Shown: positions 48,421 through 61,428, counted from the first letter of the stretch. The stretch: 64,000 nt of DNA from Sipunculus nudus (GCA_026874595.1 CM049311.1:36063176-36127175); one strand, 5' to 3'. Numbers and translations: made by a program. Notes: generated by a model from the letters alone, not told the origin.

Positions 48421-48689
48421 TACAGCGCAAAGGCAGCAGATAAGTCATCTGCAACAGGAATACATTTTTATATGCTTTCTTTTTTTTAATTTATATTGCA
48501 TGTTTTTAATCCGCGAGTCGTTCATAACTGCTGTTGACACAAATGAACACACTTTGGCTTGTGGCTCACTTTTTAAGATTGACTGCATGGACACTCGATT
48601 TCCACCTGCCCTTAATTAGGGTTAGTACGTACGTGAATGTGATGAGATCAAGGGTCATCCTAATTGGAGTACCCCAGATTTACACAACC

Positions 48690-48890
48690 TGGACTGACGG
48701 GAGGGGGATCCAAGATTTTGGTAAAGAGGACCCCAGTAAAGGTTATGAGAACACATTAACATGGTCTCATGGTCCGAAAATGGGAGGAGGGGGTCTATAA
48801 TGCAAATAGGTTTACGATTGCGATAGTATAAAAAAGCGGGAAGGGGGGGGGGGGGTAGCAGAAACCCCCACTTTTTATCCGCTACTGACT
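48690..48890. mobile_element. Possible 200-bp GGGGGATCC-type mini-element
   Basis: The segment starts near CTGACGGGAGGGGGATCC and ends, after a 13-G run, with CCCCCACTTTTTATCCGC, a loosely inverted version of the start. It resembles the 45,993-46,986 element in style. The terminal match is weak. Confidence 0.3.
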
Positions 48891-50326
48891 GATGATCCAC
48901 AGACGACATAATTATAGCAAAAATTGAAATGCTCACATACGTGTACATGAAAGTCCCTTTGATAAGAATTTCAGGCAAGACATGTTGGAGAGGTGATCTA
49001 TCAGTAGCGATATCTGGTGGGAGCAAAGAAAACTAAAAAATATATGCCAGCCCCCACGGTTCTGTGTGGGTTACCTCATGTTTATATTAAAGTGAACAGT
49101 TTTGATTTCAATGGACAAATTATGATAACATCATAAGTTATTTAATGATAAAATGAATCAATGCCGATAATAGTATCAAAAAGTAGATTTCCGTGCCTAG
49201 GCACTTTGAGACCAAGTGAGAGTATTATTAATTGTGACTGGCCAATTTATATTGGAATTATGATGAAAATAGATAAAATCATAAAATTTTGATAAAATTT
49301 CCTTTGTTCTGTAGTGCTTTTATTTGTTTAGCAAAATAAACTGTTATTATCCTGCTTTTCCCTTATCAGTTGACATTTTATCGAAACACAAAAAAAAAAA
49401 AAAAAAAAAAAAAAACGCCCGCCCGCATTGATTTCTGAAAAAAATACCTGAGAACTAAATCTTATTTTTTTGGCTTTATTGCTTATTTTTACTCAAACAC
49501 GCATCAACAGTATCAATGATTAACAAAATTGTACTACTTTGGCCTAATGCCGCCATTATGCCAGTATGATTATCGAGTGGATGGTTTTAGCAAAACCGAA
49601 ACCATCTCCGGAGATAGTTTGGCAGTTTAACTTATGGCTTCGCAATTATAAAGTGAAACCGAAACCAGTTTCGAATTTTCGACTGGGCCCTGAAAATGCC
49701 AGCTGGGCTTGTCCTGAAACATTCAAAGACAGGGAAACAAGGTACTGTACATCAAGGGGGGCAACCTAACACCATGATCACCGAGGGAATGATTATTAAG
49801 ACTACATGGGAACAATTAACTTGAAAGCACTTATAGAGCCCATATACTCCACCAGGGATATTAAAAACAATGACAACTTGAAGTTGGAGCCAGATTTGCG
49901 GACAGCTTGACGGTTATTGATACCATATGTATGTCCCAGGTATATATTATATCCTTTTAGTATCCGAATTCTCATTCACAGACAGATAGCATGTTTCCTG
50001 CGATATGATTACAGAAAACGGGACAGTTAGGGCTATACATGACAATTCATCAGTGCGATACGGAGTCAAATATCCTATTCTCTCAGTGTCGTCATATATC
50101 AGTACGTTAATGATTCATGATCATTATGTAACTAGGGGCCTACCAACCTCCAACATTCAATATTATAGCCAAGCATATGATTCCAAGGGAAACATGATAA
50201 GCCTCGTCAGCTGAAGGAGCTATTTTTTTATTCGTCATTTCTGAGGAAATGGCAAGGCGAACGTGATATTTTAAAAAGACCAAAAAACAAAAAGAGCGAT
50301 GACTTAGAATTTGAAGTTAAATTCTA

Positions 50327-50375
<49 letters not shown>

Positions 50376-50679
50376 GATATCATTATCGGTATATAAATAT
50401 CGCGAAACTTAGCGCATCTTGAGATAATGTATAAATAAAGTCCCATTACATCTTCATTATTATCATGTCACGCTTACATTATATTAACTGAAAAAGGCTG
50501 GATTCTCAAGTAGCGCATTCGTTAATTTTGGCATCCTCCTGAATACAATTCTTTACTGTGAATAAACAGGCTTCCTTCTATAACTTTGCCTGTGAGATCA
50601 ACAGTGGAACTTAAACTGACAGCCATTGGATGAAAACAATCAGCTGTGTAGGTATAACATTCCTCCGTCCTACTGTCTA
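48891..50679. other. Unique sequence with homopolymer and TA repeats
   Basis: A 26-A run at 49,390-49,415 and a TA repeat at 50,329-50,373. Frames such as 49,566-49,769 are unrecognised. Confidence 0.5.
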
Positions 50680-51450
50680 TGGATTCTAGATTTTCTCTCG
50701 GATAGAAGACAACACGTTAGAAACTTCCTCAGATATAATCATATATAAATACTGATGCTCCAAAAGGCTGTGTTCTGTCAGCAGTCCTTTTTATTCTATA
50801 TACAAAAAAAATTGTCTGTGAGCCTTTCAGATTGTAAAATTACCAAATATGCAGACGACACTGTCATTCTAGGCCTGATACACAAGAATGATGAATCGCT
50901 CTACAGGAAAACCATTCAATATGTGTCTGGTTGGTGCGAGGAACACTACCTTCAATTAAATGTAAAGAAGACTAAAGAAATAGTCTTTGATTTTAGGAGA
51001 TAGAAATCTGTAATTACCCCAGTTGCTATCAAAAATGAAGATGTCGATATTGTAGAAAATTATAAATACTTTAGGATGTATTATTGACAGAAATCTGAAT
51101 TAGAAAGAACATGTGTTGAATCAATCCAAGAAAGCAAACAAAAGATTATATTACCTTTATCATCGAAGAAAGCTTAATATTGACAAAACCATAATTACCA
51201 TGTTTTATAATTCAGTAATATCCAGTGTCCTTACTTATTCACTGGAGTGCTGGTTTACAAATACATCTGATAAGTTAGAGAAACAGTTAAATAATACCAG
51301 GAAGAGAAGTTGTAGAATAACTAGTGCTTCTCTTACCACACACCAGGAAATCTGTGAAACCAAAACAATGGCCTTCATAACAAAGGTCATGAATGACACA
51401 ACACATCCCCTATATTCAGAGTTCTTTTTTTTTACCTTCAGGTAAACGCC
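50680..51450 (+). pseudogene. LINE reverse transcriptase fragment (L2/CR1 type), broken
   Basis: Translation in three pieces gives the C-terminal half of a non-LTR reverse transcriptase. An FLSDRRQHV-like segment (about 50,690) is followed by PKGCVLSAVLFILYT. After a frameshift in an A run near 50,805, the catalytic YADDT motif appears (50,848-50,862), then LQLNVKKTKEIVFDFRR. Stops and another frameshift follow near 51,003-51,110, and then the thumb-like region KKANKRLYYLYHRRKLNIDK and a conserved SSVLTYSLECW stretch (from 51,113). The endonuclease domain and N-terminal half are absent, as is usual for 5'-truncated copies. The order and wording fit the Jockey/L2/CR1 group. It is non-functional. 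Confidence 0.88.
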
Positions 51451-51778
51451 TAGATACAATATTCTGCAGAACAACTCGTTTTAAAAAATTCCTCTTATTA
51501 TAGAGTATTAAACTTTCTAACTCACAACCCTCTTGGATATTTAATGTTTTGAATTATGTGTTTTACTTGCAGAATTATCTATTTTAACATTTTTACATGC
51601 TTATTTTTACATGCATAGTCAATATGTTATGTGTGATTTTTTATGTATTTTTTATGTATTATTTTTATGTATTTATCTATTTACTTATTTAATTTTATGT
51701 AATGAATTGCAAGTCAACGACACATTCCTGGAACTGAAGGCTAATAATGCTATCTTATCTTATCTTATCGTATCTTAA
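51451..51778 (+). mobile_element. 3' end of the LINE with TATCT tail
   Basis: The 3' untranslated part of the LINE continues to AGGCTAATAATGC and ends in about five TATCT units (51,751-51,777). Short tandem repeats at the 3' terminus are typical of L2/CR1-type LINEs, which use them in target-primed integration. Confidence 0.7.
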
Positions 51779-53082
51779 CACTTACTCTCCCGTGTATAAA
51801 TTTGCTGATGTGTGAAGTATCAGCATGTCTAGGAGAATATTCAAGCTACTGCTGACTGGTGAAGTCATAAATTCAAAGTAGCTTACATAACCTGGATGTG
51901 CCCCCCCCCCCCCCCCTTTCCCCCACCCCTCCCGAGCAAACTGCCTTACATATAGGCCATAATTAATCGATCCAACGGATGGGTATAATGAAATTATGTG
52001 CATGACATCATTCATTCGGCACAATTAGTAGTGACATCTAGTGGTGGAACCATAAACCAACTGCAGATCAAAATTCATTAGTGATCGAGTCATTTCTACC
52101 GAACAGGTGAACTGAACTAGTCCTCAAACCTTCAAAGACGTAGAAACCAGCAGCGGAAAGTGGGATGTTGTGATCAGATGACTGAATGAGTTAGTGAGTG
52201 CGAATAATGAGCTGGCGACACCTCCACTCACCCGGACATGTAAGTAAATACCAGCAGACCAAAAATATAAGATAACAACTGTACCAGCAGCTTATCAGCT
52301 GTGGTTTGTAGGAGCTTGGGGTTCGTAATCTGCATTGGATGTCCCGGGTTAGAAATTCAAATGAAAGATAATATCATGGCTCTTGGCATTATTTACTGTC
52401 TTGCTTTTTTACAGAATTCTCTCATTTTTTTGTCGCCGTGGATCTGATGACATTGAGTCATTTGATACAGACCGGATGGACTGATCGTTAGACATGGCTT
52501 AGACTTCACATTTAACACATGATGCCATGAAGAATAGTTTGCTTCTTTGCACTGTGGCAAATGAATACTATTACAGACTATATATATTATAATTATAAAT
52601 CAGGTTTTTAAAGTATAATTATTTAGATAATTAAATGGCCAATTTCTTGCTAAATTATTGAAAATAAAATAATATAATCATATTTCTTATATATTGCATA
52701 TTTAAATAAAATGATTCATGAATAATCATACACAGACTGCAAGAGTTACTTATCGAAAAGGCTTGATTATTTAATAAATTTATTTTAACTTAATTACATG
52801 GTAAATCAAGTGTTTGTTAAAATTTCCCACACCTACTGTCACTTAGATTATTTTACATTAATGATATATTAATATATCATATGTAAGAGATGGAGCTAGT
52901 GCATGGGGTGTACGTGGGCTGAGAACTTGGAGGAGCTGTGTTGAGCAGCCAGCGACAGTCTGCCACCCAAATATCCATTTTGAATCAACTGAGGACGTTG
53001 AGGTGGCAGTACAAGCTATGGCCGTATGGCCAAAGATCAGTTCCTGTATAAGTAAAGTGCACGCCATTTCTAAGAGTACTTA
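51779..53082. other. Unique sequence, nothing recognised
   Basis: Contains a 16-C run near 51,901 and AT-rich stretches. No gene was identified. Confidence 0.5.
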
Positions 53083-54660
53083 TTCATTTTTAGCTCAGCT
53101 GACTATAAGTCATCTGAGCTATAGTCGTGGTCCATTGTCCGTCGTCCGTCCGTCTGTCCGTCCGTCCGTCCGTCCGTCCGTCCGTAGATGTGGCACGTTT
53201 TGAAACCGTAAGACCTAGGAATCCAAAATTCGGCATAATGTTAGATGTCCCCAAGATCTCCTATCAAGCTGAAAACTGGGTCTTTGCGACTTCGTTCCTT
53301 TGAGAAATTAAGGAAAAACCTCAATTTTTTATTAAAAACCTATTTTCACACTTTAGGACTGCCTAATATCAAAACCACTCATCTGTTTTTCCTCATATTT
53401 ACCATAAATATTCCTCTATATAGTTCCTATGTACATGCCAGAAATATGTCTGTATTATTTAATTTAAAAAAGTTCTGGGCCCAAACATAATGCATTTTGA
53501 AAAAAATAAGGAAAGATATTTGATCACTTAACACAAAAAATGTTAAAGCTGTGGACCTTTTTTCCAGTAATATAACTTTAATTAATCAAAATTAAATTGT
53601 ATACCCAAAATTAGATGAAAATCTTTAAAAATTTTTAAAATATTAATAAAAATAAAAAATTGGAACCTTAAATTTTGCCCAACTTTGACCACGGCACGTT
53701 TTTTTCCTGTAAGTACTGTGGATTTAATTTTCACAGCATGTTTTTGTCAGCATTTCAACTGTTAACACCAAAAATTTGAAACCAGTTGATCAAAAACTGT
53801 AGATTTTAATCAAGTTTCAAGCACCTTGTAACATATTGTTTACATCAAGCTAGTGTTATGCAGTTTGCAAAAGCTCAGCTCCCCAGCTTCAGCTCTAAGT
53901 TCCTTAAATTCAGCATACAGTTAGATGTCTCCAAAATCCCCTACCATGCCAAGAATTTGGTCACTAGGACTTAATACCTTCGAGATATTAATGAAAAACT
54001 TCATTTTTCCATTAAAAACCCATCGTTACACTTCAAGACTGCCTAATATCAAAACCACTGATCTGACTTTAATCATAAACAATATACATATTTTTCAATC
54101 TCTATGCACATCCCAGAATGATGTCAGTATTGCGTAATTGTTTTAAGTTATGGGCCCAAACATAATGCACTTTGTAAAAAATCAAGAAATATATTTACTC
54201 CCTTAACAAGGGCATTGCTAGAGATTTTTTTGTCAGGGATGTAACATTATTTAATCAAGATTCAATTGAATACCCAAAATTAGTTCTGAATTTTTCACAT
54301 TTTATAAGTTATTAGTATAAATATAAAATTAGTACCTTAAATTTTGCCCAACTGTGACCATGGCACGTTTGTTTCCCGTGAGCACTGTTGATATAATTTT
54401 CATATCATGCACACATAAGGATTTCTAAACTAAAAAGCTTAGAAAGCTGAAAGAAATTGGCCAAAAATTGTAGCTTTTATTAATGTTTTTTATGAGACCC
54501 TGTCAGACTTTGGCTCTCTCCAGCCCCTCTTGAGTCACCTGTATGTTGACCTTGTTGACCTTTCATCAAATTATGCACGCTTGAGGCGAGGCATACAGGA
54601 ATCCAGGCAGCTTATGGCCAGCCACAGTTGATCCAGGTGTCCAACCCAACTCATCTAGTA
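53083..54660. repeat. GCTCAGCTGAC hairpin-led repeat with two 680-bp internal copies
   Basis: It opens with a 31-base hairpin (53,091-53,121, arms TAGCTCAG / CTGAGCTA), then a CCGT-type tetranucleotide run (53,140-53,186). Two tandem copies follow: GTTAGATGTCCCCAAGATC at 53,240 pairs with GTTAGATGTCTCCAAAATC at 53,921; AACTTTGACCACGGCACG near 53,682 pairs with AACTGTGACCATGGCACG near 54,350. Copies are perhaps three-quarters identical. The hairpin start is one I associate with molluscan dispersed elements. The frames at 53,245-53,490 and 53,925-54,137 are homologous to each other within the repeat and look incidental. Confidence 0.72.
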
Positions 54661-57600
54661 GCTTTAACCAACAACATAACAATAAACAACAAATTAATAA
54701 ATTTTTATTGGTTTTTAATAAATTAAAGAAAAATAGAAAAGGAATTTGTTAGTTTTTATTATAACAGGAAATTAACTTGCAGTTACTGATGATATAAGAA
54801 TCTTGTATCAATGGGTAGAATGTCGCATATTCCAAATAACACCATGCAGTCACCTATGGCATTTTTCAGTTCAATTTTAATGATAAAGAAGTAAATCATA
54901 TTATTCATTACTAATCATTAGGGATTATATGAAGGAAATTAATGATAGACAAAGATGCAGTTGATAATATTAATCTAGATTCCTACTGTGTCTAGTGTGT
55001 ACATTGATGTGAAATTAGTCCAAAATGAATTTTTTACAGTTATTTTTTAATATAAATAAAAGCCATAAAACCAGGTACTTATGATCATTATTTAAATGTG
55101 TGAATTTTGTATATTCTGGATTCTCAACATCATTGTTTGGTGAAAATTGAACAAATACCAGACATGGTGCGAATACTTTGTAATTGTATTTAAATACGAA
55201 TATGATTATGTACTCCATCATAAAAATTCTTGCATAAAGAATGGGAATTCAGGTAAAAATGAAAGTATATGAATACTGGTGCAAATACTTTCAAAATGTA
55301 TTCATGAATGCATTCATGAATATACTCTTTAATATTATTTTAATAATCATATCAGTTATATTTCATTTTAAAAAATCATATGATTCTCTTATTATTTTTA
55401 ATAAAAATTATATTTGGGACAATATTTGTAATTTTTTTTAATAAATAGTTAAACTCTTATATTATATGTTCTGCTTATAAGTTATATGGCCAAGTCAAAA
55501 TCTGTGTGACAATAGTACTCCAATTGTTAATAAAATAAATGAAATCAATCCTCTTCCCTGTCTCCAAAGGTACTATTAAAATCATACATAAGCTAAACAA
55601 CAACAACTCATAATACAGCTTATATTTATTACCACACAAAACCAGCATGTGCCTTATTTCTAAATAATATTTTTTTATCATATATAACAGCTGAGCGTCG
55701 TGACCCATAGGTCCCTTGTTATCTGCTTGTCGATCTGTCATTTTCCACAAGGTAAGACAAAATGTGACATCATTCTATTGTGAAAAATAATAAATGTTAC
55801 ATTCATGGTTGACTTCTGTGGATTCATGCTGAAGTTAAAAAGACTGAGGCTGGTTTATTCTGAAAATTTGTTTCTCTGGCCATCATGATGGCTTGACAGT
55901 GGAAACTGCAGTTTACAACAGAAACTGCTTTAAACTTCAGTTCCAGTCACCAGGGTAACCACCACAAAGTTTGTGTGCCAACATTTTTTTTTCATTATTT
56001 AGCAAATGAAGCACAACCAGAAATGAACCTTTGATATCAAATACTACCACAAAGCAAATATTTTGACCTGACCCTTAGAATGGGTGTTCTATTATGACTT
56101 GTATCATGACCTGCAGGCCCCTATCAGTTTATTTTAAAAGGCCTGAATGTCATGTTGTCATGGCTTCAAGTCAGCACAGTCATGGATAGTAATGAGATGT
56201 GATCTTATTGTATTCAAGACATTTCATAAAATAGTAAAAGATTGAATTGCCTCATTGTCATAGTTTCTGAAATCACTGTTTTATCAATGTAAACTATTAA
56301 AATGTGTGTCCTGCTGTACATTTTATAAGTTGATATCCCTTTCACAGGTAGAATCAGGCATTTTTGCTGAATCTAATCATAGGTACAAGTTCAGAAAACC
56401 TGTGCCTGGGACTTTAAAATAGTATATGACTATATGTACCTCATAGGTACTCCATAAATAGTATGATAAAAAGCCCCAGCCCTAATCGCTCCATAGTTTT
56501 AGCATTACTATCCATTCTCATATATTCATAAATTTTTGTACATGACCACATGACTCTTTTCATTTCAGATATCCAGATTATTTATATTTATACTACTGAG
56601 TACTCAAGTTTCACCAACTTATGTAAAGGAAAATGAGATCATGTGATATACCTGGGATTTCCCCTAGTGGTTTGTTTACTTAAAATGTTTCATACATCAT
56701 CATCTGTACGTTGTGCAGAATATAAAGCTAAGCAGGTAGTTGCATGGCAATAAGAGGGTGTTCATTGTTTGTATAGTGAGCACTGAGAGCAGACATCAAT
56801 TTTGATAACTTTACAAGTCTTTCTTGATAGATATATCTGTGAGTTACATCTATTGACCTTCCTCCTTGCTTTTGATAGTTTTAAACATTTGTATGCACGC
56901 CTGACACTCAGGTGTAGAATGGAAGCCTGTTTGACAAAAACAAGGTAAACAAAATATAACCCAAAACGAAAATTCCTGACCTTCATTCATTCCAAATTAT
57001 ATATTAAATGTCTTAAGCAGACTGTAATTTGAGGATTAGGGTGTGGCACAAAAAAGTGTTATTCCATTTTAAACTTTGCCGATACCCCCTGCCACCAATC
57101 TCGCTCTGCAGATAGATTCCCTCATGGGTGCTGTCCTTGGACAAAAATTATGTGACATCCCATACCCTTACCGAACTCTGACAGGTTATTTTGCCCAGTT
57201 ACCCAAAACTGCTTTTGGGGGCTGCCAAATTTGCATACACAGTAAAACCCCAATGTCACCGGTTGCCTGTTGAAATTATGTCTACAAAGCTTGCATGTAA
57301 TAATAGCATGTCTGATATTGTAATAGATTCATGCTTAAGTGTGTACATGTATGTCAGAGAAAGAATGAGAAGCATGCAGGATTTTCTGGGAAGATCTGGT
57401 ATCTTCTCAGGAGAAATCAGTTCTATCATTCTTCTATTTAAATGAGAATTATGAGTTGTTAAGAGAGCCATGGTTCCTTTCATCCAGGGAGAAATGAACA
57501 TTCTTAGTTTTCGCAAGGATTCATGGTCCTTGGACTTTTTATTATTCCTGGGAAAAAATGACAGATCCAATAGAGAAGAGATTATCACTTTAGTTTATAC

Positions 57601-59940
57601 ATTCACAATTTCACATAAATGTTATGTGTTTAGTTAATTAATCACACCTCACCTCATTACTGACTGTGTACAGTGACAGCAATATTGATGCAACTGAATG
57701 GATGGCCATTGCAGTGTAGTTCACCATATGACTTGGATCATGACTCGAGTAGGCCTATACCAGTCCACTGTAAATGCCTACTGAGTCATGTATTTACAAC
57801 TAGTTCGCACATGTCCAAAAAGAGTGAGTGAGACATACTGGTATGTTAAAAAAATGATAAAATTTACTTGGAAAGAGTTATCAAGAATCAGGATAAGATA
57901 GACATAAAGAGTAGGGACATTAATCTGTTTAACATGTGGCTGCTTGTGTATTGATCATTTGTGATAAACCTGATGAGATAATGATATGATAATCACTGAT
58001 GCCAGGTCTCCTGGTCTATACACTTTTCATGATAATTGATATATTGGTAGCAATACTATTACATCAGGTCAAAAGGTCACAGGACCTGTCTCTCTTCCCT
58101 GTTAATCTCAAAAAGTGGATTTGTGGATGATTCAGTTTACAGTTGACATTATATGTGTCATTTATAGTACATCATACTTCATCCTGGTCTGGTAAAGCAT
58201 TGCCATAAAAGAAAGACCTGAAACTTATAAGAAATGGTATAACTTAAAGGTGAATACTTCCTGGTGAAGTATTCCAAGTAATTGGCATTTTTCCAGACAT
58301 GCCTGTCCTTGCCAGATAACTAACTATTGTAACAAAGTGATTTTGTGTGTGTTTCACTTGTGACACAGGGTGAGAGAGACACAAGACAAGGTTGGTAGAC
58401 ATTTCACTTCATACCAGATCTGTTGACATCTTGTTACCACAGAATGGAGGTCTTCCCTCTCCATGCCATCTCTCTCTGACTGCTTGATCACGCACCATGC
58501 AAGCTTTTTTGATACAGAGTTTGAATTGGCACAATCAATGTATATCGGTTACATCACTAATACAAGCTGCTATTGGATTAGATGGTGATGTTGACCTGAC
58601 ATTTGACATAATTATGCATGTCGTCATTTTACGTAAGGCTATATAGACTGACCTTAGTCTTATTTCCAGACACCTATTAACATGGTCAGACCAACTCATC
58701 ATATCATGCAGTTTAATGCCCATTGTGAGATCTGCAATAAGGCTGTATCAACATATCTGATTTAATCCTCAGTAAACCAGTTGAGTCTATAAATTCAAGA
58801 ATCCATTAATATTGTTAGCTCTGTCTGAATATCAGAACAGACTGAAACCAAAATTGATTTTCATTTGCTCCTAAAGTAATTTAAGATTTTAAATAATGAA
58901 ATATTGAAACATTCCTTAAATTTTTCTTAATAAACAAATATGCCATCTTGAACTCTGTAACACCATCTTCCTGCCTTCCGGGGGATGGTTTATCTCTGAT
59001 AAAGAATTACCTGAGTAACAATGAAAAATTAGGAAATGACTTAGCCACTAAGCACTTGGTTTTGATTTTCAAAAGAAATTTACTGGTTTGAGCTCCAGTG
59101 ACTTGTATTTTATCATTTTCAGCAATTTTATTATTATCAGATCATATTCATGAAATAAAAATTTCATATGATATCTCTTGATCATTTAAATTTTTTTTAT
59201 TGGAAATAAATCTACTGTTTAAAGCTATACCGTATTTCATCTAATTGTTCGACCATAAAAAAATAAATAAATTTTACAGAGGTCGATTAAATGGAGGATA
59301 ATTAGAAATTAGTACCTTGCAAATCACGTCATGGTCGAATAAATAGAATCGCTTTTATGTATGGGTTCGTCAGCCATCGCCTCAGTTCATGGTCGTGTCT
59401 CTCGTATTGTCCATTACAGCTATATCTTTATGTGTGCTATTAAATCCCGTCATGTGACAATATAATAGGTTACAAAATAAATGTTATCCATTATATAAGG
59501 GAGCTGTTTCTTAAAATCAACTGTATTAATTCCATTCAAATGGCGAGTTACGGGCGTTCATACATTACTGTGGTGGACATATGAAGTGCGTGATTTGCCG
59601 TCGAACGGTGGGCGATATTATAGCTTTTAAGAAAAATTTGGTTTATTATCTTGTCAGATCTTCTCAAAAATATCATAAATAAGACCAGTAAATTTCACAA
59701 GATTTTAATTGTATTTTAAAGAAATACAAAATACAAACATCCTGCTCACCGTGTTTGTAAGAAAAAAAATATTCACAGCATGCTCAACGTATTTGTCAGT
59801 TATAAATACAAAGTGATGAATGCAAACTACGTTTCACAGCATACCTATTGTGTTTGTCAAGACACTGTGTTATGTAAATGAGGTTGTTATATGAAAAACA
59901 AAAAGGAATAGTGAGGGAATATGTCGGTACAAAGGGGCTG
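54661..59940. other. Long unique AT-rich stretch without supported genes
   Basis: No frame over about 110 codons. Those present (57,076-57,273, 57,256-57,588, 58,535-58,723) lack recognisable domains or paired splice sites. A stretch near 55,690-55,740 (CGTCGTGACCCATAGGTCCC) resembles molluscan repeat ends. This is likely intergenic sequence upstream of the gene at 61,204. Confidence 0.5.
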
Positions 59941-59948
59941 AGGAAGCT

Positions 59949-60212
59949 TTAATAGCGAGTTTGTTTATAATAACGCCTGTTGTCCAAACACGGACACGGG
60001 ACATGATTTCCCGGCCAAGTGTTCCCGTTGCCAAAACATCGATTAACATGAAAGGCGATAGTTTGCCCTTTGACCACTACCGTGTAATCTTGGTCAGACC
60101 GTGTCGGAGGATAAACTGTGACCAGTCGGTAATCAGTGAGTCGATTTTCATTGAACGTAATTAACGGTGGGGCATCGGAAGCACCTAATAGGGCAAGACG
60201 TTCTCTAAACAC
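59949..60212 (-). other. Open frame of uncertain nature near the putative promoter
   Basis: 87 open codons on the minus strand with protein-like composition (ERLALLGASDAPPLITF, then TVVVKGQTIAFHV), a higher GC content than its neighbours, and an overlapping short frame on the plus strand. I recognise no family. It could be a divergent first exon, a degraded gene, or chance in a GC-richer promoter-proximal region. Confidence 0.2.
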
Positions 60213-60502
60213 TGCTTCATTTCATATTTCATTATATAATTTACAATTTTGTTACAGGAAGTTAGCTAACACTAGCCTAACAGCCTATTCATGGTATATA
60301 AACACAAGCCTAACGGAATATTCAGGCTATATAAACACTTGCCGTTATCTCACGCTGTCAGTGTATTTTTGTTGGACACAAAAGTTATCCATCAAAACCA
60401 CCCCAGCATATACAGAGTTAATGGCTCCATATCACCCGTTTTACACATTGTTGTGGTATTCTGTGTGAATAAATACAGTCTGAATGTATCTGTTTAGATA
60501 AC

Positions 60503-60514
60503 GAGCATGCGCAA
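60503..60514 (+). promoter_or_regulatory. NRF-1-like site, possible promoter of the 61,204 gene
   Basis: GAGCATGCGCAA matches the core of the palindromic GCGCATGCGC element bound by NRF-1 at many animal TATA-less promoters. It lies about 700 bp upstream of the first coding exon. A non-coding first exon starting near here would explain why the coding exon has a splice acceptor just before it. No start site can be fixed from sequence alone. Confidence 0.3.
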
Positions 60515-61203
60515 CAACCCTCAGTCAAGGAGCAGAAACATGGATATACAAGGGTTTGAAACACCATTTTGAAGCTTGGAAAATCTTGATCTGTGAAGTT
60601 GAGCAACAAAGAGGGGCATGTGTGCTATGTATATATTTCGCATCACTGAAAACACCCAGTGCAAGTTTATTTCCATGTGTAGACTGGAGTGAGCAAACAC
60701 TTACAAAATGAAATATTGAAAGATACCATAATAATAAAAAGGTGTTATGGTTATTTGATATATCTGGTATATGAATGGGTACCTTAAATGAGTAAACTAC
60801 TCACACAGCGGTTATACACTGCAGTCATCTCAGACATCCTTTCGTGTAACTGCTGCTTTGTATAGCAAGGTTGTATGGGTTGAAACACCAGGGTGGGCAC
60901 AGAACAAAGAAGTGTAATTAGACCAAAAAGAGGGTGGTATCACATTTTGCTTCCAATCCAAATTTTAAACATGCCACACTTACTCTTGTTGGTCAGATAA
61001 CATACGTTCTAGCATATGGTCAAGAATCAACCAACAAACGCTTGTCTCCTGGTGTTATCAAACCAATGAGAGCAGATGGCACATGTTTAAAATGATGCTC
61101 TTATTTCAATCCTTTGCTCTGTGTGCGCCCTGGTGTATTAAGGACTTGCATTGATACGTTTAGATATGAGAAATTAAAACTGACAAATTAACTTTTCTTG
61201 CAG

Positions 61204-61428
61204 AGCACTTCACCAATGAAACAAGAATGTCTGTTGGCGAGTCAGATGCCTTGCTAGGAGGCAGCAGCAATCAACAGAACCAGTATTCAGGCTACATGGG
61301 GACTAAAACTCGCGGGGACATCAGGGGAGGCCAGACATCATTAAACACAGATCTGGATGGTGAGAGGCTGTCACAGTCCACCACGGGGTCAGAGCTAAGC
61401 ACAGAAGACTATTACAGAAACCCAATAG
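61204..61428 (+). CDS. First coding exon of an unidentified gene, possible lysosomal or endosomal membrane protein
   Basis: A pyrimidine-rich tract ending TTTTCTTGCAG (61,203) precedes a 23-base leader and an ATG at 61,227 with A at -3. The frame runs 67 codons to a donor GTCAGT starting at 61,429, leaving a phase-1 junction inside a glycine codon. The peptide begins MSVGESDALLGG, is hydrophilic, rich in Ser, Gly and Gln, and ends TEDYYRNPI. ESDALL fits the acidic dileucine signal [DE]xxxL[LI] read by AP adaptors on cytosolic tails of lysosomal and endosomal membrane proteins. The exon has no membrane segment, so it would be a cytosolic N-tail. An earlier ATG at 61,216 opens a short overlapping frame. 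I do not recognise the protein, and the next exons lie beyond this intron or the window. Confidence 0.65.
61216..61257 (+). promoter_or_regulatory. Upstream ORF overlapping the main start
   Basis: An ATG 11 bases before the main start, in a different frame and with a weaker context (C at -3), opens a 13-codon frame that ends at TAG 61,255-61,257, inside the main coding sequence. If transcription includes this leader, it could lower initiation at 61,227. Confidence 0.45.

Noticed and set aside
57076-57273. Protein-like frame beginning MPIPPATNLALQIDSLMG
   Set aside because: The composition looked plausible, but no family was recognised, no flanking splice signals stood out, and an equally long frame overlaps it on the other strand.
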